A stretch of 64,000 bases of DNA from Nectonema munidae (lineage: Eukaryota > Nematomorpha > Nectonematoida > Nectonematidae). The translations under genes and the position numbers were made by a program. The notes under the pieces are model-generated. The model had not been told where the DNA came from, ran no database searches, and saw nothing but the letters and a program-made list of their open reading frames with translations. Shown here one piece after another: positions 41,790-54,239 of the stretch (positions are counted from its first letter, which is position 1; every line of letters begins with the position of its first letter). The stretch is from positions 248,001 to 312,000 of the forward strand of contig JAUIRK010001002.1 of assembly GCA_030549495.1 (NCBI GenBank), read 5' to 3'.

Positions 41790-44306
41790 AAGCATGGATA
41801 TGAAGCTTTGATTTGTCAGACATGGCAAGAAAAGAAAATGTTACCTCCAAAGTCGTTTTCTCCACTTTCTTTGTGTTTCAACTCTAAAGATATTGATACA
41901 GTGAGCCTTGCTTCGCTAGAAACTAACCCTTCTTTTTCTGAATTTTTACCTCTTAAGTCTACAGCTAATGGAAATTGTTTTTTTAACTCAATTTCTATGT
42001 GTCTTTTCGGTAATGAGTTGTATTCAACAGAGCTGATAGTGAGAATGTGTTTATATTTTTGCATTAATCAGTTTTTTTCAAATAATTACAGGACAGATAA
42101 TATTTTTTACACTTTATCTCCATTTTTTGAGAGAGTGTGCTTAGATTGTGCAGCAAATGGTGGATATTCCTCTATCATAACTATGATAGCAGCAGTCAAT
42201 GTACTTGGTGTATCTATTAAATCCGTTTACCCTCCTTTAAATAGTTTCAACGACCTAATTTACAAAGCTCTAAATAGAACATTTTTTCCATTGATAAATC
42301 ATTCGAAAAACTTATTTATATAATGTGGACGAATACTACATTTTCGAGGAATAATATATGGACTCCCAATCACTTTGTCCCATTGATTGAAAAAAATTTT
42401 GTGTTTGTAAATTTAAAAATTTGCCACTATTATAATATTGACAGTCCTTGTTGTTCTATTTCGGGCGAAAATATTTTCAGTTCAAAAGATGATGATGTTT
42501 CTATCCATGATCTTTTGGAAAAAAATAAACTTGAAGGTTTTATGTCTAGTTCATCAGTTATAAGTATTTTAATGGGAAATTTTTTTGTTTGTCTAGTGTC
42601 CCCAAACTAATTAAGCAAGATACTTTTTTTTTGTTAAATGTGAAAAAACCAACGATCAAAATAAGTTTAAAAATAATTGTGGAGTTTGGAGAAGTATTTC
42701 GAGTAAGGACTATTTATTTCATAAAAAAATGAGGGTTTATTGGAGTTTGTAAGGAAAAACAAAAGGAACCTATATTGTAAGATTTCAAAAGGCAAAAATA
42801 TTCTAATTGATCCTCAATCTCATCCATCAGAGATAGTTGTGTTACATAAATATTACACAGAATTGAAACGTCATGCTACATACAAAAGAAGGATTTCTTG
42901 GCTCAAAAATGACTTAACACCAATTGATCATTCTAAAACTTATATTTTTGAATATGTAGGAAAGTATCCCGAAGAAACATCATCAATCCACGGAAATTGT
43001 AAACGAAAGGGTAAATTTTACATTCGAACCGATGATAACACAATAAATTTCGTGAAAAAAAATCTGGAAAATAACTACTCGCCTAAAGAGATATATATAA
43101 AGTCTAAAGGAAAATCTAGACATTCCAATAGATTCTCAATTTATCTATAATCTAAAACGTTCTTTACAGAGCAGATCGAGTTCTTCTTTGCCTCTCAAAA
43201 ACATAGCTGATGAATTACAATACATTTTAAATCTGACTTCTCAAGGGTTAACCTTTGTTAAAAAAAGTATACAAGTAACCAATAAAAGCCCGAGTATTAT
43301 ATGTCATACTAAAAACCAAATGCAACACATGAAAAATTGTGTTCTTTACCAAAGAAATAGTTGTTGCGTTCTAAGTATCGATAGAACCTTTATTTTGGGT
43401 GCATGCTATGTTACAACAATCGTTTTCCAAAACAGAAATATTTTGTATGGTAGTAAAAATACAAATGCAATTTTATCAGGTCCAATATTCTTGCATTTCG
43501 ATGCAACTTTTGAAACATATTCTGAATTCTTTTCTTACTTGAGTATTTCAATATCTGAAGGAAATCTTGAAATAATCAGTTTAAATAATTTAATATTAGG
43601 CAGTGATGAAGAATTCGCTATAATTAAGGCTATTAAGCATTGTTTCTTCAATACAGATTTGATTTTATGTCATAGACATATCAAAGAAAATGTTATAAGA
43701 AACCTAAAAAACAAAATTGGCATGAATAAAGAAAAAATTAACGTGTTTTTAAAATGTTTATTTGCCGAGACAGATCTCATTAATTCCAATTTCATTTTCG
43801 AATATAATTTTAAAGAAGAAAAAATACTAGAGAAGTATGAAGAGAGTATAGGTCCATATTTAAGGAAAAAATTATTAGCCACAATTAGAGTGTTTATTTT
43901 TGAACCTAGATTAAAACACCGATTTTTATCTAAGCATTGGACAAATAATAATGCAGAAGCTTTCAATAATGTATTAAAAATGGATATTAATTGGAAGCCT
44001 AAAAGGCTACATGAAATAATCGATATGTTGAAGAACCAAGCATATTTCGAAGAAAAAATGATTAGGGAAGCTATTCATGGCTCTGGAAATTTTCAACTTA
44101 TGGAGGATGCATCGAAATTTTTAATATCTTCATGCATCTGGAATAAAAAAACAGATGAAGCAAAAAATACTTTGTATAAGCGTGTTATAAATTTAAACAA
44201 AGAATCATTCAATAAGAAGAATGTAATATCAACTGTTGGAATGTTTCTAACTCTAAGAAAACAAAAATTAGCCAGTAAGCCTGGACAAAGAAAAATAAAA
44301 AGGTGA
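41790..44306 (+). mobile_element. OTU-protease/MULE-type DNA transposon, coding region broken
   Basis: Four open segments in order. 41808-42323: OTU-like cysteine protease (STANGNCFFNSISMCLFGNE with the Cys). 42323-42610: WTPNHFVPLIEKN with the catalytic His. 42740-43150: a basic region with YKRRISWL, FEYVGKYPEE and SPKEIYIKSKG. 43188-44306: Mutator-like transposase. Each boundary is a stop or frame change, so the protein would not be made whole. No terminal inverted repeats are recognised. The association of OTU and MULE domains is known to me from animal proteins and transposons, but I cannot verify which named family this is. A deleted relative lies at 32735-33960. Confidence 0.8.
43188..44306 (+). 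pseudogene. Mutator-like (MULE) transposase domain
   Basis: The 372-codon frame has the MULE catalytic layout: SIDRTFILGACYVTTIVFQ (first Asp, about 43377-43430), PIFLHFDATFETYSEFFSYL, GSDEEFAIIKAI (second Asp, about 43600-43640) with LCHRHIKENV (C...H). Then KHWTNNNAEAFNNVLKMD (about 43935-43990) carries the expected T-N-N-x-x-E-x-x-N motif with the Glu. It ends TLRKQKLASKPGQRKIK and a stop. This domain is complete and uninterrupted, although it starts inside a longer broken protein. It would cut the element from DNA. The C-terminal KPGQ motif is shared with the deleted copy. Confidence 0.85.
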
Positions 44307-44337
44307 CTTTTTTTTTAACAAAATGCATTATATATAA

Positions 44338-44566
44338 GTAAATTAAAGAAAGCTTTTTGATAATTTTAATGATTTTTTTATGAAATTAAAATGTTTAAAT
44401 GGCCTTACAGCCACTTTCTTCGGTTCGTTGCACGAAGTAAAAGGCTGTGTGACAGAAGAAAAAAGTCTTCTTCCAAAGAACTGAAGAAAGTGGCTATAAA
44501 ACTATTCAAATATTTTAATTTGATTAAAAAATCATTAAAAGCATCAAAAAGGTTTCTTTAATTTAC
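44338..44566. repeat. Long palindrome, about 90 bp arms
   Basis: The left arm (44338-44435) begins 'gtaaattaaagaaagctttt' and contains 'cagccactttcttcggtt'. The right arm (about 44478-44566) is its inverse, with 'aactgaagaaagtggctata' and 'ggtttctttaatttac'. Arms agree at roughly 85-90% by eye. The spacer of about 45 bp includes 'aagtcttcttcc'. It starts 32 bp after the MULE stop codon. It could be a foldback MITE, or a transcript hairpin at the element's 3' end. Confidence 0.85.
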
Positions 44567-46244
44567 ACAGTGAAATGAAAATTTCTTATTGTCTTCATAT
44601 ATATACTTTTTTCAGATTTAAAAAGCCTGTTCATACAAATGAAGATTATATTTAAAGTTCGATTTCTATTCTCAAAGAAAAAAATGTATTTATTTTCTAT
44701 ATACATAATTTATCTTTTTAGATTATCTAAACATGTTCACACGATAGAAAATTATATTAATGCTTTCTTCAGTGCTTGCTAACATATTTAAATTTTTGAA
44801 TGGTTGTTTTCTACAATGCATAATATTTATGGAAATAAATTTGTTTTCATTTCTTCTTTTCCTTATTTTGCACTTTTATCCAATTTTTTGATAGTTAAAC
44901 TTATTTTAAAAGAATTAACTTGATATTGTTGAATATTTTTAATCACAATAAAATATAATACATATAGATAAAAAAATAGTAATTTTTTAATCTTTTATTG
45001 AAAAAAGATAAAAATAGAAAAACAATCTTCACTTTTTTAAATCAAAACTTTGCCAATTCAGGGAATTAACTTTTTGAACAAAGTATTGAAAGCTTTCTTT
45101 ACTTCCAGAGGATAAAATGTCCAAAAGAAACGTTGGATAGAATTATGAGCTCAAATTTCCTAAAATAATTTTTAAAATATAATAAAATTAGAAAACACAA
45201 CATAAAACATATATTAAACCAAAAACTAACGACAAACGCTTATATCTACAAGACTCTCGTGCTTGAGTTGAGGCTGGCTGGTCTGTAGCTCCTCATCTCG
45301 TTGTCTTCACTATCCTCTCGATTAGATAGAAGCCACCGCCGAAATCCTGAACATTTGAAGTCTGATCAAGATTAGTCTTTCAAGGACATCTTCAACTGCT
45401 TCGGCCACCTATTTGTTTTAAGACGGGTTTGTCTTTGTTCACTATATTTAAATCTTAAAAAATATTTTTAAAATTAAAAATCAATGTATTTTCTTTATAT
45501 TTTGATAAAAATAGTGACATTTTTTTAACTCAACTCTTTTTTTCTTTTTTCGATATATTCAAATTTCAAAAAAGTATTAATACATTCAAAACAGTTTTTT
45601 TCATATTTTGCTTTGCACAGAATATATTTAAAAAACTCAAATGTGTTAGGAGAGGTTCGCCTTTCCTTATATTCAAATCTAAAAACAATTTTTGTCTTTA
45701 TACTTTGCTTTTAATAGAATATATTAAAATACAAAAATACTAGATTTAAATTACATCTAATTTTGATGTCTCTAATCCAAGGCATATATTATATTTATCA
45801 AATATATCAATTGAGTCAAAGTGAAAAACAGTTATTTTTTAAGTAATAAAAAAATAATCCATATTTCGAATACTTATTAGACATAAATAAAAAAATCATT
45901 ATCCAAATTTTTTATATTATATTTTTAAATAGGGCTAAATCTTGATATAAAATTCATTATTATACCGAAAACATCAAGCTACACAAGTTTATGTCGAAAC
46001 CAAACTACAATGTTATTTTGACGATTTGTGTGGCTAGTGGAGTATGAACGTCGTCCTTTACACAGTGGGGTAACGAAAAAACAGGGTAGCACAAAGGAGA
46101 ACATTTTTTTCAAAAAATAAAAAACCAGCTTAAAAGTCGACAAAATTATTATTAAATTTGAAGCCTGTGCAATTTTTGCGAAGAAAATTTCAACACTTCA
46201 CCATTTTTTTAGTTGTTGGTATCGCTCCCAAAATAATCTTCCAT
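44567..46244. other. AT-rich stretch, no gene recognised
   Basis: A GC-richer patch at 45240-45440 has no stable frame that I can place. 'tctgtagctcctcatctcgt' and neighbours look unlike the surroundings and may be an old repeat. Otherwise nothing. Confidence 0.35.
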
Positions 46245-46345
46245 GGCTGAGCAGATAGGGATAGTCAGGGTCGGGGTTCGAACCCAGACCATCTTGATCG
46301 AGACCCTACGTTCCCACCACTAGGCCATCTGCCTTTTAGGCTTCT
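46245..46345 (-). mobile_element. tRNA-derived SINE, family 1, with intact A and B boxes
   Basis: Minus strand: 'gcagatggcctagtggtggg' (A box TGGCCTAGTGG) and 'ctgggttcgaaccccg' (consensus B box), then a body 'ccatggaagattattttggg' matched by the 18286 copy. Box spacing is about 45 bp, longer than in a minimal tRNA and consistent with a class II (Ser/Leu-like) head. No closed acceptor stem, so not a functional tRNA gene. Confidence 0.75.
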
Positions 46346-47110
46346 ATTGCAGATATGTTTATAATTATAGCTGAAACTTGCTCTTAGTCTTTTTGGTAAA
46401 TTTTCGTGTTAAACGCTAAGAAAAAATTATCAGTAGCGTTTTGCAAAATTTAAAAATCTCCTCATAAAAAAATTTTTCAGTAAAAATAAATGAAATAAAC
46501 ATATCTAACTCTATTATTTCTCTTAAACTTATAAAATATTGTATATAATATCGGCAAAGCTCGCTCTTCTTTTCATTATAAACATTTGAGCTAAAAATGT
46601 AATTTAGATATCTATTTGGAAAACAATAATTGAAACAGTTCTACTATATAACAATTTTTATATCTGAACGACCAAGCTTTTCCATTAAAATACATTTACA
46701 TTACTAAACATTTTAATTATACGGAGCGCTAAGGTTTTATTATTTTTATATAAACGGTAGTTTTTTTCACAATAAAATTTTATAAATGAAAAGGCAGTAA
46801 AATTTACAAAAAATACGGCCTCTAACAACACGGTGATTTTTATGAAAATATATTCAACGTATTTTTGCTGCAGCTAAAGTTTTTATGAATGAAAAAATTA
46901 ATAGTACGCATGCTATATTTTTCTTTTTTCTACAAATGTGGCCCATTTTAAAGCTTATAGCCTTGGAGATGGACCAAACTTGTACCGAATTAAGGGGCAT
47001 TTTTACCTCCAAAAACTTTCATGTCCCTTCTTGCCAAAATTAAATAAAAATATGATATATTTAGATATGAAATCGAAATTCGTAAATATATTGTCACCCA
47101 AAAGAATTTA
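46346..47110. other. AT-rich stretch, no gene recognised
   Basis: Nothing identified; the 3' end leads into a hAT relic. Confidence 0.4.
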
Positions 47111-48180
47111 AATGCCCACCAAAAATAGTGACAGTGATGTCGATTGTCCCTCAGATAATAAAGATAATAAAAGAGGATTTGCAAGATCACGCACGACAAA
47201 AGCAAACATGTCGCCAAATTGAAAGGTAACATTCAGAAGGAGCAGTTAAAGAGAAACATCAAGCCAAACAGTTTAAAGGGTGAAGTAAAAACAAGATTCA
47301 CGTCAACTACAATCATGTTCCGAAGTTTTCTCAATGAACCTGCTGGAGAGATTGATGAAAATAGAGCCATGATGTAGAATATGAAAGTTTGGTCCTAACT
47401 GATGACGACTACAAAGTTATGCTAAACACAACTCTTTTGTTAGAGATCCTCGAGGAAGGCATCACCCAGTTAGGAGCTGAAAAATGCAGCACAGGGGCCT
47501 GTGTTCTTCGATTTGTAACAAAATTTCTCAACGTTTTGGAAAACTCTGATGATGATCAAACATATGTTCATGTTTTTAAGAAAACTCTGTCTAAAGAGTT
47601 AATTGAGAGTTATCGCGAAAATGTGAACTTTACCCTTCTTGCCAAAGCCTCTTTCCTTGACAAGAGGTTCAGTAAACTCTTGTTCCTCAATGAGCTATAT
47701 AATATAGATATAGTATTGATCTTGGACACTTCACCCTGACTAGAGAACAAATTGTTGCTGAAATAAGAGAAGAAGTAAGGGAAATAGCTGACTCTATGCC
47801 GGTTTCTGCTGAAGATCACGTCAAGGAAAACATTGAAGAGCCAGTTAAAAAGAAAACAAAGTTCCTTTTAACAATTTGTGATGAGGAAAATGACAACTCT
47901 GCTGGTGTTAAGAAGTACAATGTTGATTATGAAATTGAAAGATTTGAAAAAAGGCATTGTCAATAGACAATCAGCTTCAGAGTTTTAGAGAAAGAATCGA
48001 AATCTTTATCCAGTGTTGTCAAAGCTGTTTTTGAAGTACGGCAGCGTCCAGGCATCAAGTACATCCGCCGAAAGAGTCATGTCAATGCTTGGGCACCTTT
48101 TGAACAAAAAAAGTTAAAACTTACTGACGGAAACGTGAGAAAAAAAAGCTCTTCTAATTTTGGTTATAAGAATGTTTGAT
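47111..48180 (+). pseudogene. hAT transposase relic 4 (middle and C-terminal parts)
   Basis: LKGEVKTRFTSTTIMFRSFL (about 47275-47335) is a variant of the hAT D-V-K-T-R-W-N-S-T motif. 47389-47739 reads LLLEILEEGITQLGAEKCST, and LLAKASFLDKRFSKLLF near 47640-47690, the 'LDPRFK' region. The C-terminus VQASSTSAERVMSMLGHLLN (about 48045-48105), followed by LLILVIRMF, is the dimerisation domain typical of hAT. At least three frame changes. N-terminal BED finger and termini not found. Confidence 0.8.
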
Positions 48181-48329
48181 TTTATTTTTTATTTGTCAAT
48201 TAGAATCACTCTGCTTCGCGTGTTGTCTTTATGTACTGTGTTATGAGGTGAGAGACTGGTTATTGAGCGGTTTAGGTGGTGGCGTGGTTGATATTTGGAC
48301 CAGAACTGGCCCTGAAGACCGGGTGGACA

Positions 48330-48422
48330 GTGCGGTGCTACGATAGCGCTTATCGCTAACGAAAAATAAGCGTTTAGCGCTAAGAAATTCTTAGTGTTAT
48401 TTCACCGCTATTTATAGATTAA
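48330..48422. repeat. Hairpin-rich segment
   Basis: 'gctacgatagcgcttatcgc' with 'aagcgtttagcgct' and a flanking 'gcggtg'/'caccgc' pair (48335 and 48409) suggests a small foldback, possibly the remnant of a hAT terminus starting 'cagtgcggtg' (48331). No target duplication seen. Confidence 0.4.
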
Positions 48423-48594
48423 AATTTTTAGGATAGTAAAAATTTGGGTGGGGGCACCCAAATTTTAAAATATTATTAGTATTTAAAATCGTGCAAATTG
48501 TAAAGTAAAGGTAATAACTTTTGTAACATCGTATGAGGTAGCAAAATATGAACAGAAAGTTGGATATTTTTTGATTTTTTAAAGAATATTTTTC

Positions 48595-51500
48595 GATTCT
48601 TTGATTACAGAATTTTATTTTGATTATTTGATAAAATATATTATTTAATATCGTGAAAAAATAGCAAAAATATAGGTAATAACTTATCTAACATCCTTTC
48701 CCCGAAAGAGGTATATCAAATCTTACATCTAGCAAAATATGAACTGATAGGTAGGAGATGAATTATCTCGGTATACAGTTTGGAGATGAACCATCGTAGT
48801 ATACAGGTATAATGTATATAGGTAATAACTTATGTAGCATCGTCTCCCCGAATGAGGTATATCAAATCTTACATCTAGCAGAATGTGAACAGAAAGTTGA
48901 ACATTGTCTCCCTAGTCATTTGTACATGGAATAGAAACCATCGTAGTATACAGGTTGAAGATGAATCATCATAGTATACAGGTTGGAGATGAATCATTGT
49001 AGTATATAGTTTGGAGATGAATCATCGTAGTATACAGGTTGGAGAAGAATCATCGTAGAATACAGGTTGGAGAAGAATCATCGTAATATACGGGTTGGAG
49101 ATAACACGCAAGTTGTCTACCCGCGTTCAACCGTACAGGTTATGAGAATTTATCATTACATATTAGAGAAGAGTTTTCTAAACTCTTTATACTGAAAAAA
49201 TATTTCTTCAAATATATTACTGAGCTAGAAGGTTGATGCAATCAAAATTACAAACAAGATAATCCTGAAGTTTGAACGAAGAGTGCGAGAGTGGGTGTGT
49301 GAGTGTGATAGTCAGGGGTTCGATTCGAGAGAAAGGGGGGGGGGGTGTGATTTCAATATTTTTCTCAATTATATGTCTTTTTTATAGTATTTATTAGATG
49401 TCTTTTTTTATAGTATTTATTATACTTGTTTATCTTCTGAGTGGACTTTCTATATTACCGTGGAATGAATATTTAAAATATCCACATTTGTATAGCCCAT
49501 GGATTTTTGAGCTAGACGAATATTTTTTATTGTCCAAAACTCTATATGAACTCTAATTCAAGGCCTAAAATTTTTATCCCTCTTAATTACTGTAACCAAG
49601 CCCGTCAATAGGGGGTAAGGGACCTAGGTCCGCTGTTCTCTCAGTGATCCCTTCTCAATCCCCTTTGAATTTTTTCGGGGCACTCAAATTTCAGTTTGAA
49701 AATCACTGAATAGAAGATTGATGCAATCAGAATTACAAACAAGGTAATTTGATTTCATAAAATCGTGCAGTTATCGTACGATTGAGAGCTTACAATGCAA
49801 GTATAATCTCGAGTAATAATTGTGGTGTGTTCATTATAAAAAAAAATTAAAAAGTAAATTTTTCCCATTTTTTACAGAAGAGTTTCCTAAAACTTCATAC
49901 AGAAATATTATTTCTTCAATGTGGATGCATGCGCACCTGTGTTAGATTCGAAAATTATAATTATTTTATAAAAATATAGAAATAAATTTACGATTATAGT
50001 GAAAAAAAATAAATTCATGAGATTACTTATTGAGAAAAATTGATTAAAACACATATTTTGATCTATTTATCTTCTCTTTAGAAATTTATATGCAGTAAAC
50101 AATAATAAAAATAATATTTATCCAAAACATATTTTTTTCGAATCAAAGTGTAAATCAAACCCGCACTTAAATTTTGGATGATTAATTCAAAAGAAGTAAA
50201 AAACTAATGTTAATTTATAAAAAACCGAAAACTAAAATGATTTTATAAAAATCTAAAAATAAATAGTGGACTACGATTATCCAACAAAACTTGTACATTC
50301 GATCTACATTTTTCACTTCAAAAATAATTTTAAATTTATTAGAAAAACATTATACTGACCAATAAAAAAAACGAAGGTTAATTTATAAAAAAATGGAAAA
50401 ACTAATACTATTTTATAAAAATCTAGAAATAAATTTAGATTCTGAGAGTAGAGTCGCTTTATAATTGTGCTGGAAATTGTCACATAATATAGGTAAAAAT
50501 TTGTCCAAATGAAAGGAGCTTTAGTTTAAAATGCATCCCTTATCTGCTAATTAATGGTATGAAGCCCATGAAAAATAAAAACAGTAATAAGTACTTATGA
50601 TTTAAGTAATGTATTCTGAAAGCCCATAAAAATGCTTTAATTTGGTATATCGCATGATGCATTTTGTTGAGAAATGTAAAAGTTATAAGCGTTTTAATAT
50701 TTGACTAAAATTTAAGCTAGGAACACTACAAATAAACTAAGCGTACACTAGCCCGATAAAATAAACCACACACGCGTGCTAAAGATGTGGTGTAGCGTAT
50801 GTGAGATAAGAATTCTCTGCGCTCACAAACGCATAATGCAACATGTGTTAATCTTTCTTCGCATAGTTAACCGCTAAAATCAATAACAATCGTTTTAGAA
50901 TCAATAATATGATTTATTCTTCGCACACTGTCGGTATAAATATAACGAATGCCCTTCGTTAAAAATTAGAAAGGTTGTATCTAAACTAAATAAAAGTAGA
51001 CTACGATTATCCAACAAAACTTGTAAATTCAATCGACATTTTCACTTGAAAAATAATTTAAAATTTATTAGAAAAACATTATACTGACCTATACTAAAAA
51101 ATAAATATTAATTTTCGACAGTTTTATTTAACTATGACATTTTAAAATGTTAAAAACCATATTCTACCTTTGTGAATATAAAATATTGAAAAAATAATAT
51201 ATAAACTCATCACGTTAATTATTGGTATTTTTTGAAACTAGATAAAAGTTGACTGACCTCACATAAAAGTAGATTTTGGAAAAATAAAAATATATTTATT
51301 TGTAAAACCTAGCCTGTTTTACCCACAAAGAGTATAGCTTCAAATCTTGCACATTCGATCAACATTTTTCATTTCAAAAATAATTTTAAATTTATTAGAA
51401 AAACATTATACTGACCTATACTACTGACCCATAAAAAGTAAAAAATATATATTAATTTTCGACAGTTTTCTTTAACTATGACTTTTTTAAATGTAAAAAA

Positions 51501-52110
51501 CCATATTTTACCTTTGTGAATATAAAATATTGAAAAAATAGTATATAAATTAAGGACGTTAATTATTATTGGTATTTTTTGAAACTAGATAAAACTTGAC
51601 TGACCTCACATAAAAGCAGATTTTGGAAAAATGAAAATATATTTATTTGTATAACCTAGCCTATGTTAACCACAAAGAGTATACCTTTCCAATGATACTA
51701 TTTTCATTCAATTTTTTTTAAATCTTCACATTATGCTTCACTCAAAAGTTGGTCCGTAATTTTTTCAAAAATTTAGACCAAATTTTTCAAAGTAAAGTCC
51801 ATTTATTAAAATTTTTTAAAACTTTCGCAAAAATAAATTATTCTAGAGTATGTAGCAAACGATAAGCTTTCTAATGATATATATATCATGAAAAAGAAAT
51901 ATTGAAAAACAGTTTAATTCTTTCTGCAAATCATACAAGTAAAAATTTCCAAAAAGTAGTATTAGTAGTAGTATTATTATTATTACTAGACGGTCCATGT
52001 GTTTGTCTCTTGCTTCGCTCGAGACGTAGGATTCTTCATCTAAAAAATATAGGATGCGTGAATTCTAGGACGTGTGGCAGATCATTGGTACTGTGATTCT
52101 AGGACGTGTG
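48595..52110 (+). repeat. Dispersed repeat arm B (inverse of arm A)
   Basis: Matches arm A (19395-21600) in inverse orientation. It carries about 27 bp units ('gaatcatcgtagtatacagg') at 48760-49110. Relative to A it has an extra block of about 1.3 kb (49221-50518) between 'aaatatattactg' and 'ttagtttaaaatgc'. That block contains two 'gttgatgcaatca' segments (49231, 49713) and short pieces of the arm itself (for example 50270-50360 resembles 50998-51090). The right end runs into the 36 bp satellite. No coding capacity. Confidence 0.8.
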
Positions 52111-54226
52111 ACAGATCATTGGTACTGTGATTCTAGGACGTGTGACAGATCATTGGTACAGCGTGATCCTAGGTCCTGTGAAAGATCATTGGTATCGCGT
52201 GATCCTAGTTCCTGTGAAAGATCATTATTGGTACTGTGATTCATAGGTCCAATTAAAGATCATTGGTACCGCGTGATTCTAGGTCCAGTTAAAGATCATT
52301 GGTACCGCGTGATTCTAGGTCCAGTTAAAGATCATTGGTACCGCGTGATCCAAGGTCCAGTTAAAGATAATTGGTACCGCGTGATCCTAGGTCCAGTTAA
52401 AGATCATTGCTACCGCGTGATCCTAGGTCCTGTGAAGGATCATTCGTAGCGCGTGGTTCTAGGTCTAGTTACCGCGTGATCCTAGGTCCTGTGAAAGATC
52501 ATTGGTACCGCGTGATTCTAGGTCCAGTTAAAGATCATTGGTACCGCGTGATCCTAGGTCCTGTGAAAGATCATTGGTACCGCGTGATTCTAGGTAATAG
52601 AGTTTAGAAAAATAAAGATCATTGGTACTGTGATTCTAGGACGTGTGACAGATCATTGGTATCGCATGATTCTAGGAGGTGTGAAAGATCATTGGTACCG
52701 CGTGATCCTAGGTCCTGTGAAAGATCATTGGTACTGTGATTCATAGGTCCAGTTAAAAATCATTGGTACCGCGTGATTCTAGGTCCTCTTAAAGATCATT
52801 GGTACCGCGTGATTCTAGGTCAAGTTAAAGATCATTGGTACCGCGTGATTCTAGGTCCTCTTAAAGATCATTGGTACCGCGTGATTCTAGGTCAAGTTAA
52901 AGATCATTGGTACCGCGTGATCGTAGGTCCAGTTAAAGATCATTGCTACCGCGTGATCCTAGGTCCTGTGAAGGATCATTGGTAGCGCGTGGTTCTAGGT
53001 CTAGTTACCGCGTGATCCTAGGTCCTGTGAAAGATCATTGGTACCGCGTGATTCTAGGTCCAGTTAAAGATCATTGGTACCGCGTGATCCTAGGTCCTGT
53101 GAAAGATCATTGGTACCGCGTGATTCTAGGTAATAGAGTTTAGAAAAATAAAGATCATTGGTACTGCGATTCTAGGACGTGTGACAGATCATTGGTACCG
53201 CATGATTCTAGGAGGTGTGAAAGATCATTGGTACCGCGTGATCCTAGGTCCTGTGAAAAATCATTGGTACCGCGTGATCCTAGGTCCTGTGAAAGATCAT
53301 TGGTACTGTGATTCATAGGTCCAATTAAAGATCATTGGTACCGCGTGATTCTAGGTCCTCTTAAAGATCATTGGTACCGCGTGATTCTAGGTCAAGTTAA
53401 AGATCATTGGTACTGTGATTCATAGGTCCAGTTAAAGATCATTGGTACCGCGTGATTCTAGGTCAAGTTAAAGATCATTGTTACCGCGTGATCCTAGGTC
53501 CTGTGAAGGATCATTGGTACCGCGTGATTCTAGGTAATAGAGTTTAGAAAAATAAAGATCATTGGTACTGTGATTCTAGGACGTGTGACAGATCATTGGT
53601 ACCGCATGATTCTAGGAGATGTGAAAGATCATTGGTACCGCGTGATCCTAGGTCCTGTGAAAGATCATTGGTACCGCGTGATCCTAGGTCAAGTTAAAGA
53701 TCATTGGTACCGCGTGATTCTAGGTAATAGAGTTTAGAAAAATAAAGATCATTGGTACTGTGATTCTAGGACGTGTGACAGATCATTGGTACCGCATGAT
53801 TCTAGGAGGTGTGAAAGATCATTGGTACCGCGTGATCCTAGGTCCTGTGAAAGATCATTGGTACCGCGTGATCCTAGGTCAAGTTAAAGATCATTGGTAC
53901 CGCGTGATTCTAGGTAATAGAGTTTAGAAAAATAAAGATCATTGGTACTGTGATTCTAGGACGTGTGACAGATCATTGGTACCGCATGATTCTAGGAGGT
54001 GTGAAAGATCATTGGTACCGCGTGATCCTAGGTCCTGTGAAAGATCATTGGTACCGCGTGATCCTAGGTCCTGTGAAAGATCATTGGTACTGTGATTCAT
54101 AGGTCCAGTTAAAGATCATTGGTACCGCGTGATTCTAGGTCCTCTTAAAGATCATTGGTTCCGCGTGATTCTAGGTCAAGTTAAAGATCATTGGTACCGC
54201 GTGATTCTAGGTCCAGTTAAAGATCT
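52080..54226. repeat. 36 bp satellite array, about 60 units, with higher-order repeats
   Basis: The unit begins 'gatcattggtaccgcgtgat' and ends 'tctaggtccagttaaa' (36 bp). Variants in the last 12 bases ('cctgtgaaa', 'caagttaaa', 'acgtgtgac') recur in fixed order. The distinctive junction 'taggtaatagagtttag' stands at 52591, 53127, 53531, 53721 and 53911, so spacing falls from 536 to 404 to 190 and 190 bp: nested higher-order units. Because 36 is divisible by 3 the array keeps open frames with a 12-residue repeat (VILGPVKDHWYR). I take this as a by-product. Confidence 0.95.
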
Positions 54227-54239
54227 TTTGGCTCTTGCT

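Noticed and set aside
46245-46345. Functional tRNA gene on the minus strand
   Set aside because: A and B boxes are intact but the acceptor stem does not pair and the body continues as a repeat shared with 18286.
52080-54226. CRISPR-like array
   Set aside because: Units are contiguous with no unique spacers, and the DNA is eukaryotic.
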